Assembly: GCA_020635195.1 (NCBI GenBank)
Contig: JACKAG010000005.1
Location: 62,001-126,000 of the forward strand
DNA: 64,000 nucleotides
Source: Deltaproteobacteria bacterium
Lineage (GTDB): Bacteria > Bdellovibrionota_B > Oligoflexia > Oligoflexales > Bog-1112
Reading direction: 5' to 3'
The notes beneath the pieces are model-generated. The model made no database searches and was not told the DNA's origin. It saw only the letters and a program-made list of their open reading frames with translations. Within the stretch, counting starts at the first letter, position 1. The number at the start of each line of letters is the position of its first letter. The translations under genes were made by a program, and so were the position numbers. This document shows positions 35,785 through 44,068 of this stretch, piece after piece.

Positions 35785-36357
35785 TTAATTTAAGCTGTTT
35801 TGATTCAGAATCTTTAAAAGCTCTATATTTTCATCATGAAAACGCATGGCCAAAGAGAAGGGGTATTCATGAGTGTGCTTGTGTTGCTCTGCCTTCGCCC
35901 CTTTCGCGACCAAACTTTGTGCAAACTCTGTATCTCCATAGTAAGCAGCCCTATGGAGTGGGGTATAACCATCCATGTCCATCACATTCACATCCGCACC
36001 ACACTCGATGAGGAGCTTCGAAAGCTCATGGTTGCGACTCCCTGCTGCAAAACTTAACGGGGATTCGCCTCTATTAGAAGCCTTATTCACATCCGCCCCA
36101 TACTGGATAAGAAGCTTGGCAATATCTTCATCTTCATTCGAATTAAATACTGCCAAAAGGAGAGGGGTCTGTCCATACTTGTCAGGCTTATTCACATCCA
36201 CTCCAGCCTCAAGAAGCAACTCCACAGCCTCCAGATGACCATTTTCTGCAGCAGTGATAAGAGGCGTCGCTCCCGATCTGGGTGCTATGGGACTTGCGGC
36301 CCCCACAGCCAGATTACTGCCTAAAAGCACAAACAAAACTGATAATAAAATTCTCAT
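35785..36357 (-). CDS. Secreted ankyrin-repeat protein with 5 repeats
   Basis: 190 residues from MRILLSVLFVLLGSNLAVGAAS (start 36357, GAAAAGGATCACAAC upstream); the longer frame is rejected because this leader is an obvious signal peptide. Five ankyrin repeats follow, starting GATPLITAAENGHLEAV. Signal peptide and first repeat are about 90% identical in DNA to the gene at 39768 on the other strand, while later repeats differ. The C-terminal tail is short and charged. Confidence 0.88.
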   Translation of the reverse strand: MRILLSVLFVLLGSNLAVGAASPIAPRSGATPLITAAENGHLEAVELLLEAGVDVNKPDKYGQTPLLLAVFNSNEDEDIAKLLIQYGADVNKASNRGESPLSFAAGSRNHELSKLLIECGADVNVMDMDGYTPLHRAAYYGDTEFAQSLVAKGAKAEQHKHTHEYPFSLAMRFHDENIELLKILNQNSLN

Positions 36358-36923
36358 GTTGTGATCCTTTTCCTGATCCGATGACCTGTTAGATAAAATC
36401 CTGTGTGTACAGATCTTGAAAAGATACAAAAAATCAAGAAAAGTTTCAACAATTACTGAAAAACTCACTCGCAACCCATCGAATATCCTCCGGGATTTTT
36501 CACCATTATGGCAATGCTCCCCCCTCCGACTCCGGAAACAACAACCCAGATCCTCTCCTTTCCTTTGCAGAACTGAATGCTGAGACTGCCACATTTTATG
36601 ATGCGTTTTTCAGCTTTTTATGCACAAAGGAAGACGAAAGCCAGTAAAAAAGTCTGTTTTTGTGCGTTTGCTGATATTTTTTGCAGCTCAGGGCTTTTAA
36701 GGAGGCAGAGGGAAACCCCTGAGGAGATTCGGGAGCTTAGTGTAGATCTTTCAGCAATTCCCCGCCAGATCGGCCCTGAGCCATACATCGAGAGCACATA
36801 GTCAATAAGGACTTGTGTTTAAAGATAATGCAATAGAGGTCCTCTTCACCTTTGGAAAAAGATGCAGATAACAACTGAATTTATGGTAGTAAATCAGGGC
36901 GACAACATTGAACGAGAATTCAT
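36358..36923. other. Promoter region and repeat fragments between an ankyrin gene and an IS
   Basis: 566 bp. It contains the ankyrin promoter (36421-36449) and a repeat fragment GTAGATCTTTCAGCAATTCC (from about 36738) that recurs near 38390. A 74-codon frame at 36577-36801 runs through the repeat and lacks support. IS left end probably lies near 36880-36920, but I could not define its terminal repeats. Confidence 0.45.
36421..36449 (-). promoter_or_regulatory. Sigma70-type promoter of the 5-repeat ankyrin gene, cassette type
   Basis: On the minus strand TTGAAA (36444-36449), 17-bp spacer CTTTTCTTGATTTTTTG, TATCTT (36421-36426). This is the closest relative of the promoter at 5388-5416; the two upstream regions align without gaps down to the start codon. 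Confidence 0.68.
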
Positions 36924-38249
36924 TTAACTTGTGTTAAAACGATCGACAGTACTGTTATAAAGAGAAGAAAAGGAGTTAATTTCTGCGGCAAATAGAGTGA
37001 TAACGATCTGCTTCCAGGCTCCAACTCTTGTTTTTAATTTTTCAACTAAAAACGAAAATTTTGGGCATGACATGTTGACCTGATCAATCAGAAAAGCAAG
37101 CAAAGTCAGGTGAGTAAATACAGCACAAAGATTTTTTTCACCATGCCCATAGTTGTGTTCAAGATTGTATCCCTGATTTTTAAGAGTATTGTGTGTTTCG
37201 TTCTCTATCCTCCAATAAGTACGTCCGGACCTGGATACTTCAAAAGCAGTCATTTCCGTCAGCTCAGTATTAGTAACCCATGTATTATAATATTTTTGGT
37301 TACCTGTCTGATCTTCCGTCCAATAGCACAGGTAATTGACCAATATTTCACTAGAGTTATTTAATTTTGTGGAATTTTGACATATTGCGACATGTTTTAA
37401 TCCGGATTTATCGGTCTTGTCGTAGACTTCCAGATCGTCATTTTTCATACTTTCCAGTTGTTTTTTTACCAGATATTTGTGATTTCCATCTTTTGCAACA
37501 AGAATGAAACTGAAATTCAGTTCTTTCATGAGGCTGATATTTGGGGCGTTAGAAGATAAACCGTCGGCTGTAATTGTGAATTGAGTACTGGGGTAATTCT
37601 TTCTGATTCTGCGCAGAAGACGGTGTATAGCATTTAGTTCACAGTCATTCTTGCTTGTTCCATCTGTATTGGAAATTTCCTCACAATCAACAGGAAAAAC
37701 GGCTTTTTTACTTGGACTGATTAAAACCGCTGTCATGATCTGATGTGAGTAAGTGGCGGAGCCATTTCGGTGCTTTTTTACCAGACAGGAAGGACAGTGA
37801 ACTTTTTTTGATGAAAATGTCTGTGTTCCGTCAATACTTATCAGAAAACTTCCATCTGCTCTTCGATATTCACTCAGATCAGCATTTTTCCGAAGATCGT
37901 TAAATATATCTTTAAATATTGGCTTAATTTTATCCGGATCAACCGAATCAAGATGATATCTGACGGATGTATCGGAAGGAAGTTTTTCCAGATTCAGGAG
38001 TTTTCTGAGGTTATGATTGGCTTTTGGAGCTCCGTAAGCTCCTTCAAAACTGAGCAGAGATGGATATTTGAACAAAAAAATAGCCAGTCCACTGATCAGA
38101 CAATCTGAAGTAGAAAAAGGAGCTCCTCGTGGTGAGCAAGGGAATTCTTCAGCAAAAAATTCCCTTGCTTTGGAAACCAGAGAATCTCTGCTGAGAAGGC
38201 CTTTTTTTCTCTTCATCCCGTCATGACGGCTGTCTTTAAATAATGCCAT
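36924..38249 (-). CDS. DDE transposase of an IS element (IS4-like)
   Basis: 441 residues, apparently complete. Likely catalytic triad: D in LISIDGTQTFSS, D in FTITADGLSSNAP, and E in YWRIENETHNTLKNQGY, the last being the YREK-like region. The gene is visibly more AT-rich than its neighbours. The IS lies between two ankyrin genes and is flanked by fragments of the dispersed repeat. Terminal inverted repeats were not found by eye. Confidence 0.85.
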   Translation of the reverse strand: MALFKDSRHDGMKRKKGLLSRDSLVSKAREFFAEEFPCSPRGAPFSTSDCLISGLAIFLFKYPSLLSFEGAYGAPKANHNLRKLLNLEKLPSDTSVRYHLDSVDPDKIKPIFKDIFNDLRKNADLSEYRRADGSFLISIDGTQTFSSKKVHCPSCLVKKHRNGSATYSHQIMTAVLISPSKKAVFPVDCEEISNTDGTSKNDCELNAIHRLLRRIRKNYPSTQFTITADGLSSNAPNISLMKELNFSFILVAKDGNHKYLVKKQLESMKNDDLEVYDKTDKSGLKHVAICQNSTKLNNSSEILVNYLCYWTEDQTGNQKYYNTWVTNTELTEMTAFEVSRSGRTYWRIENETHNTLKNQGYNLEHNYGHGEKNLCAVFTHLTLLAFLIDQVNMSCPKFSFLVEKLKTRVGAWKQIVITLFAAEINSFSSLYNSTVDRFNTS

Positions 38250-38295
38250 ATATTTTCCCGGGTGAATAACAAACCAGACCGCAGTTGTGGCATTT

Positions 38296-38432
38296 TATAT
38301 CAGCCATCTCATCAGATATATGGTATTTTTTGTGCGGAGAGCACTTCGATTTATACCAATAATATTAATATATTATATGTTGGCGGGGAATTGCTGTAGA
38401 TCTTTTAGCAATTGTTGCGGAATTTTTAGTCT
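38296..38432 (+). repeat. Dispersed repeat, copy 2, next to the IS and an ankyrin gene
   Basis: Contains TATATTATATGTTGGCGGGG AATTGCTG (from about 38359), matching on the opposite strand the repeat at the end of the 39768 ankyrin gene (about 40545-40600), and more distantly 35140-35245. It ends just before or within the promoter of the 38520 gene. Confidence 0.6.
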
Positions 38433-38443
38433 TTTGCTATGTT
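38415..38443 (+). promoter_or_regulatory. Sigma70-type promoter of the 6-repeat ankyrin gene
   Basis: TTGCGG (38415-38420), 17-bp spacer, TATGTT (38438-38443), 77 bp before the ATG. The -35 is weak, but spacing and the TTTTG before the -10 match the cassette promoters. Confidence 0.5.
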
Positions 38444-38519
38444 GCGACCTCTTCCATATTCAGGGATTACTCCTTCAGGAAGCAGTAAGCTGAAATCATT
38501 TAAGAAAAAGGATCACAAC

Positions 38520-39212
38520 ATGAGAATCTTATCTGCAATTTTTCTTGTAATTTCAGGAAATAGTCTGGCTATGGGAGCGAGACCTTGTCCGGGACAAACC
38601 CCTCTTATCATTGCTGCAAGGAATGGTCAGATGGAGGCTGTGAAGTTTCTTATTGAGCATGAAGCGGATGTGAATAAGCCTGACAAGGATGGCTTGAGCC
38701 CCCTCTATTGGGCAGTGGGGAAGGAGCACAATGAGGAGCGCAAAGAGATCGTAGAGTTTCTCATCCAGCATGGAGCGGATGTGAATAAGCCTGACAATAA
38801 TAATATGACCCACCTCCATTGGGCAGTGATGTGGGAGCTCAGAGAGATCGCAGAGCTTCTCATCAAGGCTGGGGCGAATGTGAATAAGCCTGACAATAAT
38901 AGCTTTACCCCTCTCGCTTGGGCAGCAATGTTTGGGCGCAGAGATCTTGCAAAGATTCTCATCAAGGCTGGGGCGGATGTGAATAAGCCTGACAATAATG
39001 GCTTTACCCCTCTCCATTTGGCAGCGAACCGGGGAAGCAGAGAGATCGTAGAGCTTCTCATCAAGGCTGGGGCGGATGTGAATCAGGCTTACAATAATGG
39101 CTTTATCCCCCTCCATTTGGCAGTGCGAGGGCACAGAGAGACTGCTGATCTTCTGCGCCCTCGCACAGGTTCATGTTTTAGTCGGTTCACTCAGCAGTGT
39201 AACGTGATGTAA
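38520..39212 (+). CDS. Secreted ankyrin-repeat protein with 6 repeats
   Basis: 230 residues from MRILSAIFLVISGNSLAMG (start 38520, AAAAGGATCACAACATG). The longer frame from 38439 is upstream read-through. Six repeats follow with highly similar KAGADVNKPDNNGFTPLHLA units, so the array probably grew by internal duplication. It ends after a truncated repeat (RGHRETADLLRPRTG) and lies convergent to a Mu gpP-like remnant 15 bp away. Confidence 0.88.
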   Translation: MRILSAIFLVISGNSLAMGARPCPGQTPLIIAARNGQMEAVKFLIEHEADVNKPDKDGLSPLYWAVGKEHNEERKEIVEFLIQHGADVNKPDNNNMTHLHWAVMWELREIAELLIKAGANVNKPDNNSFTPLAWAAMFGRRDLAKILIKAGADVNKPDNNGFTPLHLAANRGSREIVELLIKAGADVNQAYNNGFIPLHLAVRGHRETADLLRPRTGSCFSRFTQQCNVM

Positions 39213-39227
39213 CAAGATCCTTCCGGA

Positions 39228-39626
39228 TCATCCCTGTTCCCACCAGATGTCTTCCTGCTTTTCCGCAAAAAACGGCTTAGCCTGAAGGCTTTCGGCAGGA
39301 CGCAGCTCAAGACTTGCTATATGCCCTTCCTTCTCTGAATACTCAAAGCTGACTACCGTGATCAAAAGGCTTTCATCCGTCCGGATGCGCTCACAGTCCA
39401 GCCTGATAAACATCCCGCACGCAAGGAGCCTGCCGTCCTCTGTACACCAGCCCGGAACCCGGACAGAGTACTGAAAGGCTTCTGCCTGCCTGCTTCTTCT
39501 CTCCCAGACTGCCATGAGCTCACAGTCATCCTTTGTCGCCACTTCGTCATGAAACAGCCTCAGATTGCGGCCTTTTCTGGGATGCTCTGCCCGGACTTCT
39601 CCACGGACTGAAGTCAGACCCTCCAT
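39228..39626 (-). pseudogene. C-terminal remnant of a Mu gpP-like phage tail/baseplate protein
   Basis: 132 codons. RRSRQAEAFQYSVRVPGW, then TEDGRLLACGMFIRLD, RTDESLLITVVSFEYSEK and ASLELRPAESLQ follow the C-terminal pattern of Mu gpP / gp44-type baseplate hub proteins (WxxxxR..SV.V.GW, LLI..V.F, L.L..PE.F). Those proteins are about 350-380 residues, so roughly two thirds are missing. The assignment is from remembered family pattern, not a search. A second, frameshifted copy lies at 46515-46680 beside another ankyrin remnant. Confidence 0.55.
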
Positions 39627-39694
39627 TTGGAGGGGAACAGAGGGGGGATGATTGAAAATTTAGAGATTGATTTCTCGTATTTTACAAGAAAACC

Positions 39695-39723
39695 TTGCCA
39701 GAATTGGGATATACTGCTATTTC
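39695..39723 (+). promoter_or_regulatory. Sigma70-type promoter of the 7-repeat ankyrin gene
   Basis: TTGCCA (39695-39700), 17-bp spacer containing an extended TGC before the -10, TATTTC (39718-39723), 45 bp before the ATG. Confidence 0.45.
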
Positions 39724-39767
39724 TCACCCGTTTTCGTATATAGAATTTAAAAAGAAGGATCACAGAA

Positions 39768-40559
39768 ATGAGAATTTTATTATCAGTTTTGTTTGTGCTT
39801 TTAGGCAGTAATCTGGCTGTGGGGGAAGCAAGTCCCATAGCACCCAAATCGGGAGCGACGCCTCTTATCACTGCTGCAGCAAATGGTCATCTGAAGGCTG
39901 TGCAGTTGTTTCTTGCAAGTGGGGCAGATGTGAATAAGACTGACAAGAAGGGCAATACCCCCCTCCATTTGGCAGCATATAATGGTCACAAAGAGATCGT
40001 AGAGCTTCTCATCAACGCTGGGGCGGATGGGGATAAGGCTAACAATAATGGCCAGACCCTCCTCCATTTGGCAGCGTATAATGGTCACAAAGAGATCGTA
40101 GAGCTTTTCATCCCGTATGTGGCGGATGTGAATAAGGCTGACCAGAAGGGCAGGACCCCCCTCTGGTTGTCAGCAAGGCAGGGGCACAGAGATCTTGTAG
40201 AGATTCTCATCAACGCTGGGGCAGATATGAATCAGGCTGACACTAATGGCTCGACCCCCCTCTATCAGGCAGCGGCGCAAGGGCACAGAGATCTTGTAGA
40301 GATTCTCATCAACGCTGGGGCAGATATGAATCAGGCTGACACTAATGGCTGGACCCCCCTCTATTCGGCAATCTTCTGGAGCAAGACAGATGTTGCAGAG
40401 CTTCTCATCAACGCTGGGGCGGATGTGAATCAGGCTGACAAGTCTGGCAAGACCCCCCTCTATTGGGCAACGAAGAAGGAGAATAAAAAAATCATTCTGC
40501 TTCTGGAGACCCTTGAGATTCTGAACAATGTCGCAGCAAGATTAGGAATTCCCCGCTAA
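39768..40559 (+). CDS. Secreted ankyrin-repeat protein with 7 repeats
   Basis: 263 residues. Leader MRILLSVLFVLLGSNLAVG is identical to that of the 35785-36357 gene. Seven repeats follow; two neighbouring ones (HRDLVEILINAGADMNQADT) are almost identical over 99 bp near 40190-40360. The last codons and stop (GIPR-stop) lie in the dispersed repeat AATTCCCCGC, so insertion or recombination at the repeat seems to have set the 3' end. RBS AAGGA. Confidence 0.88.
   Translation: MRILLSVLFVLLGSNLAVGEASPIAPKSGATPLITAAANGHLKAVQLFLASGADVNKTDKKGNTPLHLAAYNGHKEIVELLINAGADGDKANNNGQTLLHLAAYNGHKEIVELFIPYVADVNKADQKGRTPLWLSARQGHRDLVEILINAGADMNQADTNGSTPLYQAAAQGHRDLVEILINAGADMNQADTNGWTPLYSAIFWSKTDVAELLINAGADVNQADKSGKTPLYWATKKENKKIILLLETLEILNNVAARLGIPR
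40190..40360 (+). repeat. 99-bp tandem ankyrin-encoding units
   Basis: The segment from CACAGAGATCTTGTAGAGAT through CAGGCTGACACTAATGGCT occurs twice with only a few changes. The unit equals one 33-residue ankyrin repeat. Confidence 0.85.
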
Positions 40560-40600
40560 CATATAATACGCTAATATTATTTCTGTAAATCGAATTGATT
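40545..40600 (-). repeat. Dispersed repeat, copy 3, at the end of an ankyrin gene
   Basis: On the minus strand it reads TTCGATTTACAGAAATAATA then TATTATATGTTAGCGGGGAA, closely matching 38345-38388. Confidence 0.6.
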
Positions 40601-40900
40601 TCTTCTCTTCCTTTACTTCCGGAGCCTGAAATTTTGCAGCTTCTTGGCTGTCAATGTTCCTCTGACCAGCGCTTATAGCCTTCAATTTCAAAGGCTGCGA
40701 GATTCCCCACAGCACAGTCCAGAGCCTCATTGGCAAAGTATTTGTCCTTAACCCACCTGTATTGGTCGTTTGCGCTTGGTTTGACCCACCCGTTTGCGAA
40801 ATGCTGACCCACCCATTTGCGGAATATTGACCCTCCCATTTGCATTATATTGACCCACCTTCATTGAACTGACAGGAGCAATCCTTTGAGAGGTGGGTAA
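40560..40900. other. Non-coding stretch holding a dispersed repeat and the IS21 left end
   Basis: 341 bp: repeat copy 3, then about 150 bp without identifiable content, then the left terminal repeats of the IS21 element (from 40748 or 40781). Minus-strand frames here (such as 40651-40845) only translate the TGGGTCAA repeats. Confidence 0.5.
40781..40861 (+). repeat. IS21 left-end repeats, four copies at 23-bp spacing
   Basis: TTGACCCACCCGTTTGCG and variants start at 40781, 40804, 40827 and 40850. They match, inverted, the GGTGGGTCAA...GCAAA repeats at 43213-43260. Confidence 0.85.
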
Positions 40901-42402
40901 ATGGGGAAAAGGAAATCTATTTTGACAGTGGAACAAGTCATCGAACTGAATCAGCAAGGGAAGCCGATCAGAAAAATTGCTGAGATATTAGGGTTGTCAA
41001 GAAATACAGTCCGTAAATATCTTAGGGAGAGAGAAAATGGTCAGGAGGCAGTTATAGCCACTCCTTTTGACAGAGGAGGCTGGAAATCCCAGATAAACTG
41101 GGAAGAAATGGTTTCAAAAAGAGCTTCCGGTTATCAGCTGGACAGATTGCATAGCGAATTTGCTCCGGATGGGGTTTCATATTGGGCATTTTGTCGGGCT
41201 TTTAAGAAAGTATCAGAGTCTGATATACGTAATATCGTTATTTCTCAGGCGCATAAGCCGGGCGAAAAAGTTCAGGTGGACTACACAGATGGTATTCTCA
41301 TCTATGACCGAAAGTCTGGAAAATCGAGAAAAACTCAGTTTTTCTGTGGTGTTTCCGCTTTTTCCGGATACACTTTTGGCGAATTTTCTTACGATCAGAA
41401 GCTGCCTTCATTTATTCGTGCTCATGAATTCGTGCTCATGAATCAATGTGGTCGTACTTTGGTGGAGTTATGCCGTATGTGGTTCCTGATAATCTCAAAT
41501 CCGCAGTTTCCAAGGCTCATCGTTATGACCCTAACCTGAACCCGACATTTGTAGACTTTGGCAATCACTGTGGATTTGCAGTTCTTCCGGCCCGGCCGGC
41601 GAAGCCGCGGGATAAAGGTGTTGTGGAAGCCACAATAGGAGCTGTTCAGCGCAGTTTTTATCAGATGCATAAGGATACAAGGTTCTATGATCTTGAAGAG
41701 TTGAATCACTCATTTAGAAGGTTTCTGGACGGATTCAACTCTAAGATCATGAAGGATTATGGTGTCAGCAGAGCTGACAGATTCCAGTATGAGCGGAGCA
41801 TGCTGCTCCCACAGCCACGAGAACGATATGAGCTTGTAGAGTGGCGCAATGCCAAAGTTCATCCCGACTGTCATATACAGATATCTCATTCTTATTACTC
41901 GGTGCCATTTCGATATGTTGGTCAGCAAGTCAGGGTTAAAGTATCGGACAGACTTATTTCAATATATTCTTCTGATATCAAATTGTTAACCACTCATATC
42001 CCAACCGGGAACCGTGGTGGCAGATCGACAAAACAGGAGCATCTGCCCGAAGAAAAGCTGCAATCCTGTCAGTTTGACATCAAAAAAGCTGTAGCTCAGG
42101 CACAAGCGATTGGTCCGGCAATGTCCGATCTCATGGAGACGATTTTTAGCGGACCTCTCCCATTGACCGGGCTCAGAAAGGCTCAGGGGATCCTCAGGAC
42201 ATGGGGGAAGGATGGAGTCGGACAGGCATCCATGGAATATGCAGCCGGGCAATGTTTGACCTTCAGGAAGATTCGAACCGATTTTTTCAGGCAATGTGCC
42301 CTCAGCTATCACCGACAATTCCTGAGCCAAGGAAGCCATCTGGCTCCCCATCGCTTTGCAGGCAGTGCCTACCTGAGAAATGACAGAAAGGATCCCCGAT
42401 GA
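40901..42402 (+). pseudogene. istA: istA transposase of IS21, frameshifted by a 14-bp tandem duplication
   Basis: The first part (40901-about 41427) has an HTH (RKIAEILGLSRNTVRKYLRE) and the start of the DDE core (VQVDYTDGILIYD). The second (from about 41428, other frame) continues MWSYFGGVMPYVVPDNLKSA and GVVEATIGAVQRSFY, then the C-terminal domain to 42402. At 41414-41427 the 14 bp ATTCGTGCTCATGA is repeated exactly at 41428-41441. Removing one copy restores SFIRAHESMWSYFGG. The duplication therefore explains the break, and transposition is probably lost unless slippage restores the frame. Confidence 0.92.
41414..41441 (+). repeat. 14-bp tandem duplication that breaks istA
   Basis: Two exact adjacent copies of ATTCGTGCTCATGA. 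Fourteen is not a multiple of three, so the reading frame shifts. Confidence 0.97.
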
Positions 42403-43169
42403 GCATTGAAACCATTAAGCAAATATCAAAAAATATCAGGTGCTTTGGCTTTGCACAAAGTGCTGAATCTCGCATTTTGCAGGCAAGACAGAACGGAGAT
42501 ACCTATGAAGAGTTTCTGCTGAAAATTCTTCAGGATGAGCAGGAAGACCGGCAGCAAAAAACAGCTAAAAGAATGCTGAGAAGCGCCAGATTTCGGCGAA
42601 CCTGTACTATGGAAGACTGGGATATGAGCTATGACCGCGGAATTTCCAAGGGTAAATTAAAGGAACTGGCGATTCTCAGCTTTTACAATAACCGGGAAAA
42701 TCTGATTGTTCTGGGTCCCACCGGTTCCGGAAAAAGCCATCTGGCAATAGCCATTGGTCGCAGGCTTTGCAATCAGGGAACCAGTGTTAAATTCTTCTCT
42801 CTCAATCACCTGTTTGAAGAGTTTCAGGCTTACAGAGCGTCGGGTAAATACCTCAGTTTTATCAAACAATTGGCTAAAGCTGATGTCATTGTACTCGATG
42901 ACTTCGGCTTAAGAAACTACACCCATGATGAAGCATTAATCCTCCTTGATCTGATCGAAGATCGTTATCAAAAAGGGGTCCTTATCATTACATCCCAAGT
43001 TAAACCGGAAGGATGGAGATCTCTGTTTGAAGATCCTGTTATTGCAGAAGCTTTGACCGACAGGCTGTTGAATCCCTGCATGGAAATTCAGTTAAGAGGG
43101 GAATCCTACCGGACCAAAATTGCTGCTACGAAAAGAAATCAGCTGGAGGTCCCTGCCGGTAATCGTTAG
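42399..43169 (+). CDS. istB: IstB-like AAA+ ATPase, transposition helper of IS21
   Basis: 256 residues, intact. Walker A is LGPTGSGKSHLAIAIG (about residues 105-120) and Walker B ADVIVLDDFGL (about 164-174); the N-terminal helical domain and C-terminal LTDRLLNPCMEIQLRGESYR (sensor/Arg region) are typical. IstB loads IstA on target DNA. ATG overlaps the istA TGA. Confidence 0.95.
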   Translation: MSIETIKQISKNIRCFGFAQSAESRILQARQNGDTYEEFLLKILQDEQEDRQQKTAKRMLRSARFRRTCTMEDWDMSYDRGISKGKLKELAILSFYNNRENLIVLGPTGSGKSHLAIAIGRRLCNQGTSVKFFSLNHLFEEFQAYRASGKYLSFIKQLAKADVIVLDDFGLRNYTHDEALILLDLIEDRYQKGVLIITSQVKPEGWRSLFEDPVIAEALTDRLLNPCMEIQLRGESYRTKIAATKRNQLEVPAGNR

Positions 43170-43612
43170 AAAGGAAATGTTGGTCTGGGAGAGGTCGTCG
43201 CTTCGCTCCGCTGGTGGGTCAACAAACTGCAAATAGGGTGGGTCAAATAGAGTGCAAATGAGCATGTATTCGGGTCTGCCGAATTGCCCTGAATCCACAT
43301 AGCAGGTTTCTGTGGTGAGTTGACGGAAGCATTCTTCCGGCTTTTTTGTGGAAGTGGATGCGAAGGCCGTTGTCTTTTTCGCCTTCTGTCAGAAGATTCA
43401 GCCTGGCATAGAAGTCGATTTTGATCTGAGAGACTCCGAGATTCCAGCGTGTCACTCCGTGTGTAGGTAATCACCCCATCCCGGCACTAATCAGCCCAAA
43501 GCCAGAAGGGTGGCATTTGCCCTAAATCTCCAGCTTATGATGAGATGATTAAATTCCCATGGATTCTTTGAGTCGAAACAGCAATTCCCCGCTGGGTCTA
43601 AAACCCTTGCTA
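43170..43612. other. Non-coding stretch: IS21 right end and unassigned sequence
   Basis: The IS21 right-end repeats (43213-43260) are followed by about 310 bp in which minus-strand frames (43166-43474, 43243-43455) are open but show no family I know. They may be decayed gene pieces. The palindromic element begins at 43579. Confidence 0.45.
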
Positions 43613-43645
43613 TCAAAGGGTTTTAGACCCAGCGGGGAATTGCTG
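43579..43645. mobile_element. 67-bp palindromic hairpin element (MITE/REP-like)
   Basis: Two 30-bp arms, CAGCAATTCCCCGCTGGGTC-TAAAACCCTT and its exact reverse complement, flank the loop GCTATCA. A partial copy lies at 35008-35053, and the outer AGCAATTCCCCGC core also occurs at about 35235, 36749, 38368 and 40548. The element replaces the 3' end of a small secreted-peptide gene, which shows it inserted into coding DNA. Whether it moves by a REP-type transposase or by IS enzymes is unknown. Confidence 0.75.
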
Positions 43646-43795
43646 ATCCTGATATGAGTAACTTGGAATTTTATTAAGTGAGACAGAACCATCATATAAC
43701 GATTCTGTTAAATACCTGAGGTCTTCTCTTCCGGCAAAGCTCTTCGTAGAAACGGAAAAGAGCAAAAGTAATGCAATATTACGGAAAACTTTCAT
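43613..43795 (-). pseudogene. Small secreted protein gene truncated by the palindromic element
   Basis: 60 codons: a good signal peptide MKVFRNIALLLLFSVSTKSFAG, then EDLRYLTESLYDGSVSLNKI, after which the last residues (QFPAGSKTL) are translated from the palindrome. AGGGAGG precedes the ATG. The original C-terminus is lost. Family not recognised. Confidence 0.6.
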
Positions 43796-44000
43796 GTGAG
43801 AGCCTCCCTTAAATCCCTAAAATTAGTCTGAATGGTTTTAATTGTTTGTAAAAAAAAGATCAATTATTAAATGATAATAGACGATAATCTCTGAAATAGA
43901 TTTTTTCAAATTACGAATTATCTTTTTATAATGGATAGTTACAGGTATATTCCGAAACATCAAACAAGAAAATCACCGAATAATTAAGCGGTTGCTTGCT

Positions 44001-44041
44001 AATAACAAAATCAATTGATAAGATTAATTGATTTTGTTATT
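44001..44041. promoter_or_regulatory. 16-bp perfect inverted repeat upstream of a toxin-antitoxin locus
   Basis: AATAACAAAATCAATT, 9-nt loop, AATTGATTTTGTTATT, 28 bp before the TTG start of the DUF4258-like gene. Antitoxins of the MqsA/HigA type bind such palindromes to repress their own operon, so this is a plausible operator. Confidence 0.55.
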
Positions 44042-44068
44042 TTCCGATAAGTTGAAGAGGAGCCTGAA

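Larger units (their letters stand above)
40748..43262 (+). mobile_element. IS21-family insertion sequence with a defective istA
   Basis: Organisation istA-istB with ATGA overlap is typical of IS21. The left end has four TTGACCCACC-type repeats at 40781, 40804, 40827 and 40850, an exact 23-bp period, and a weaker one at 40748. The right end has inverted GGTGGGTCAA repeats at 43213 and 43237. Multiple terminal repeats bound by IstA are an IS21 feature. Exact ends and target duplication could not be fixed. Confidence 0.85.

Noticed and set aside
36577..36801. 74-codon frame between the ankyrin gene and the IS
   Set aside because: It reads through the dispersed repeat and lacks a ribosome-binding site or family.
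38553..39134. Long frames antisense to the ankyrin gene (also seen opposite other ankyrin genes)
   Set aside because: They are produced by the regular codon pattern of the repeats on the other strand; no start signals or families.
43166..43474. Minus-strand frames between IS21 and the palindrome
   Set aside because: No recognisable family, part overlaps the IS21 end repeats; kept only as unassigned sequence.
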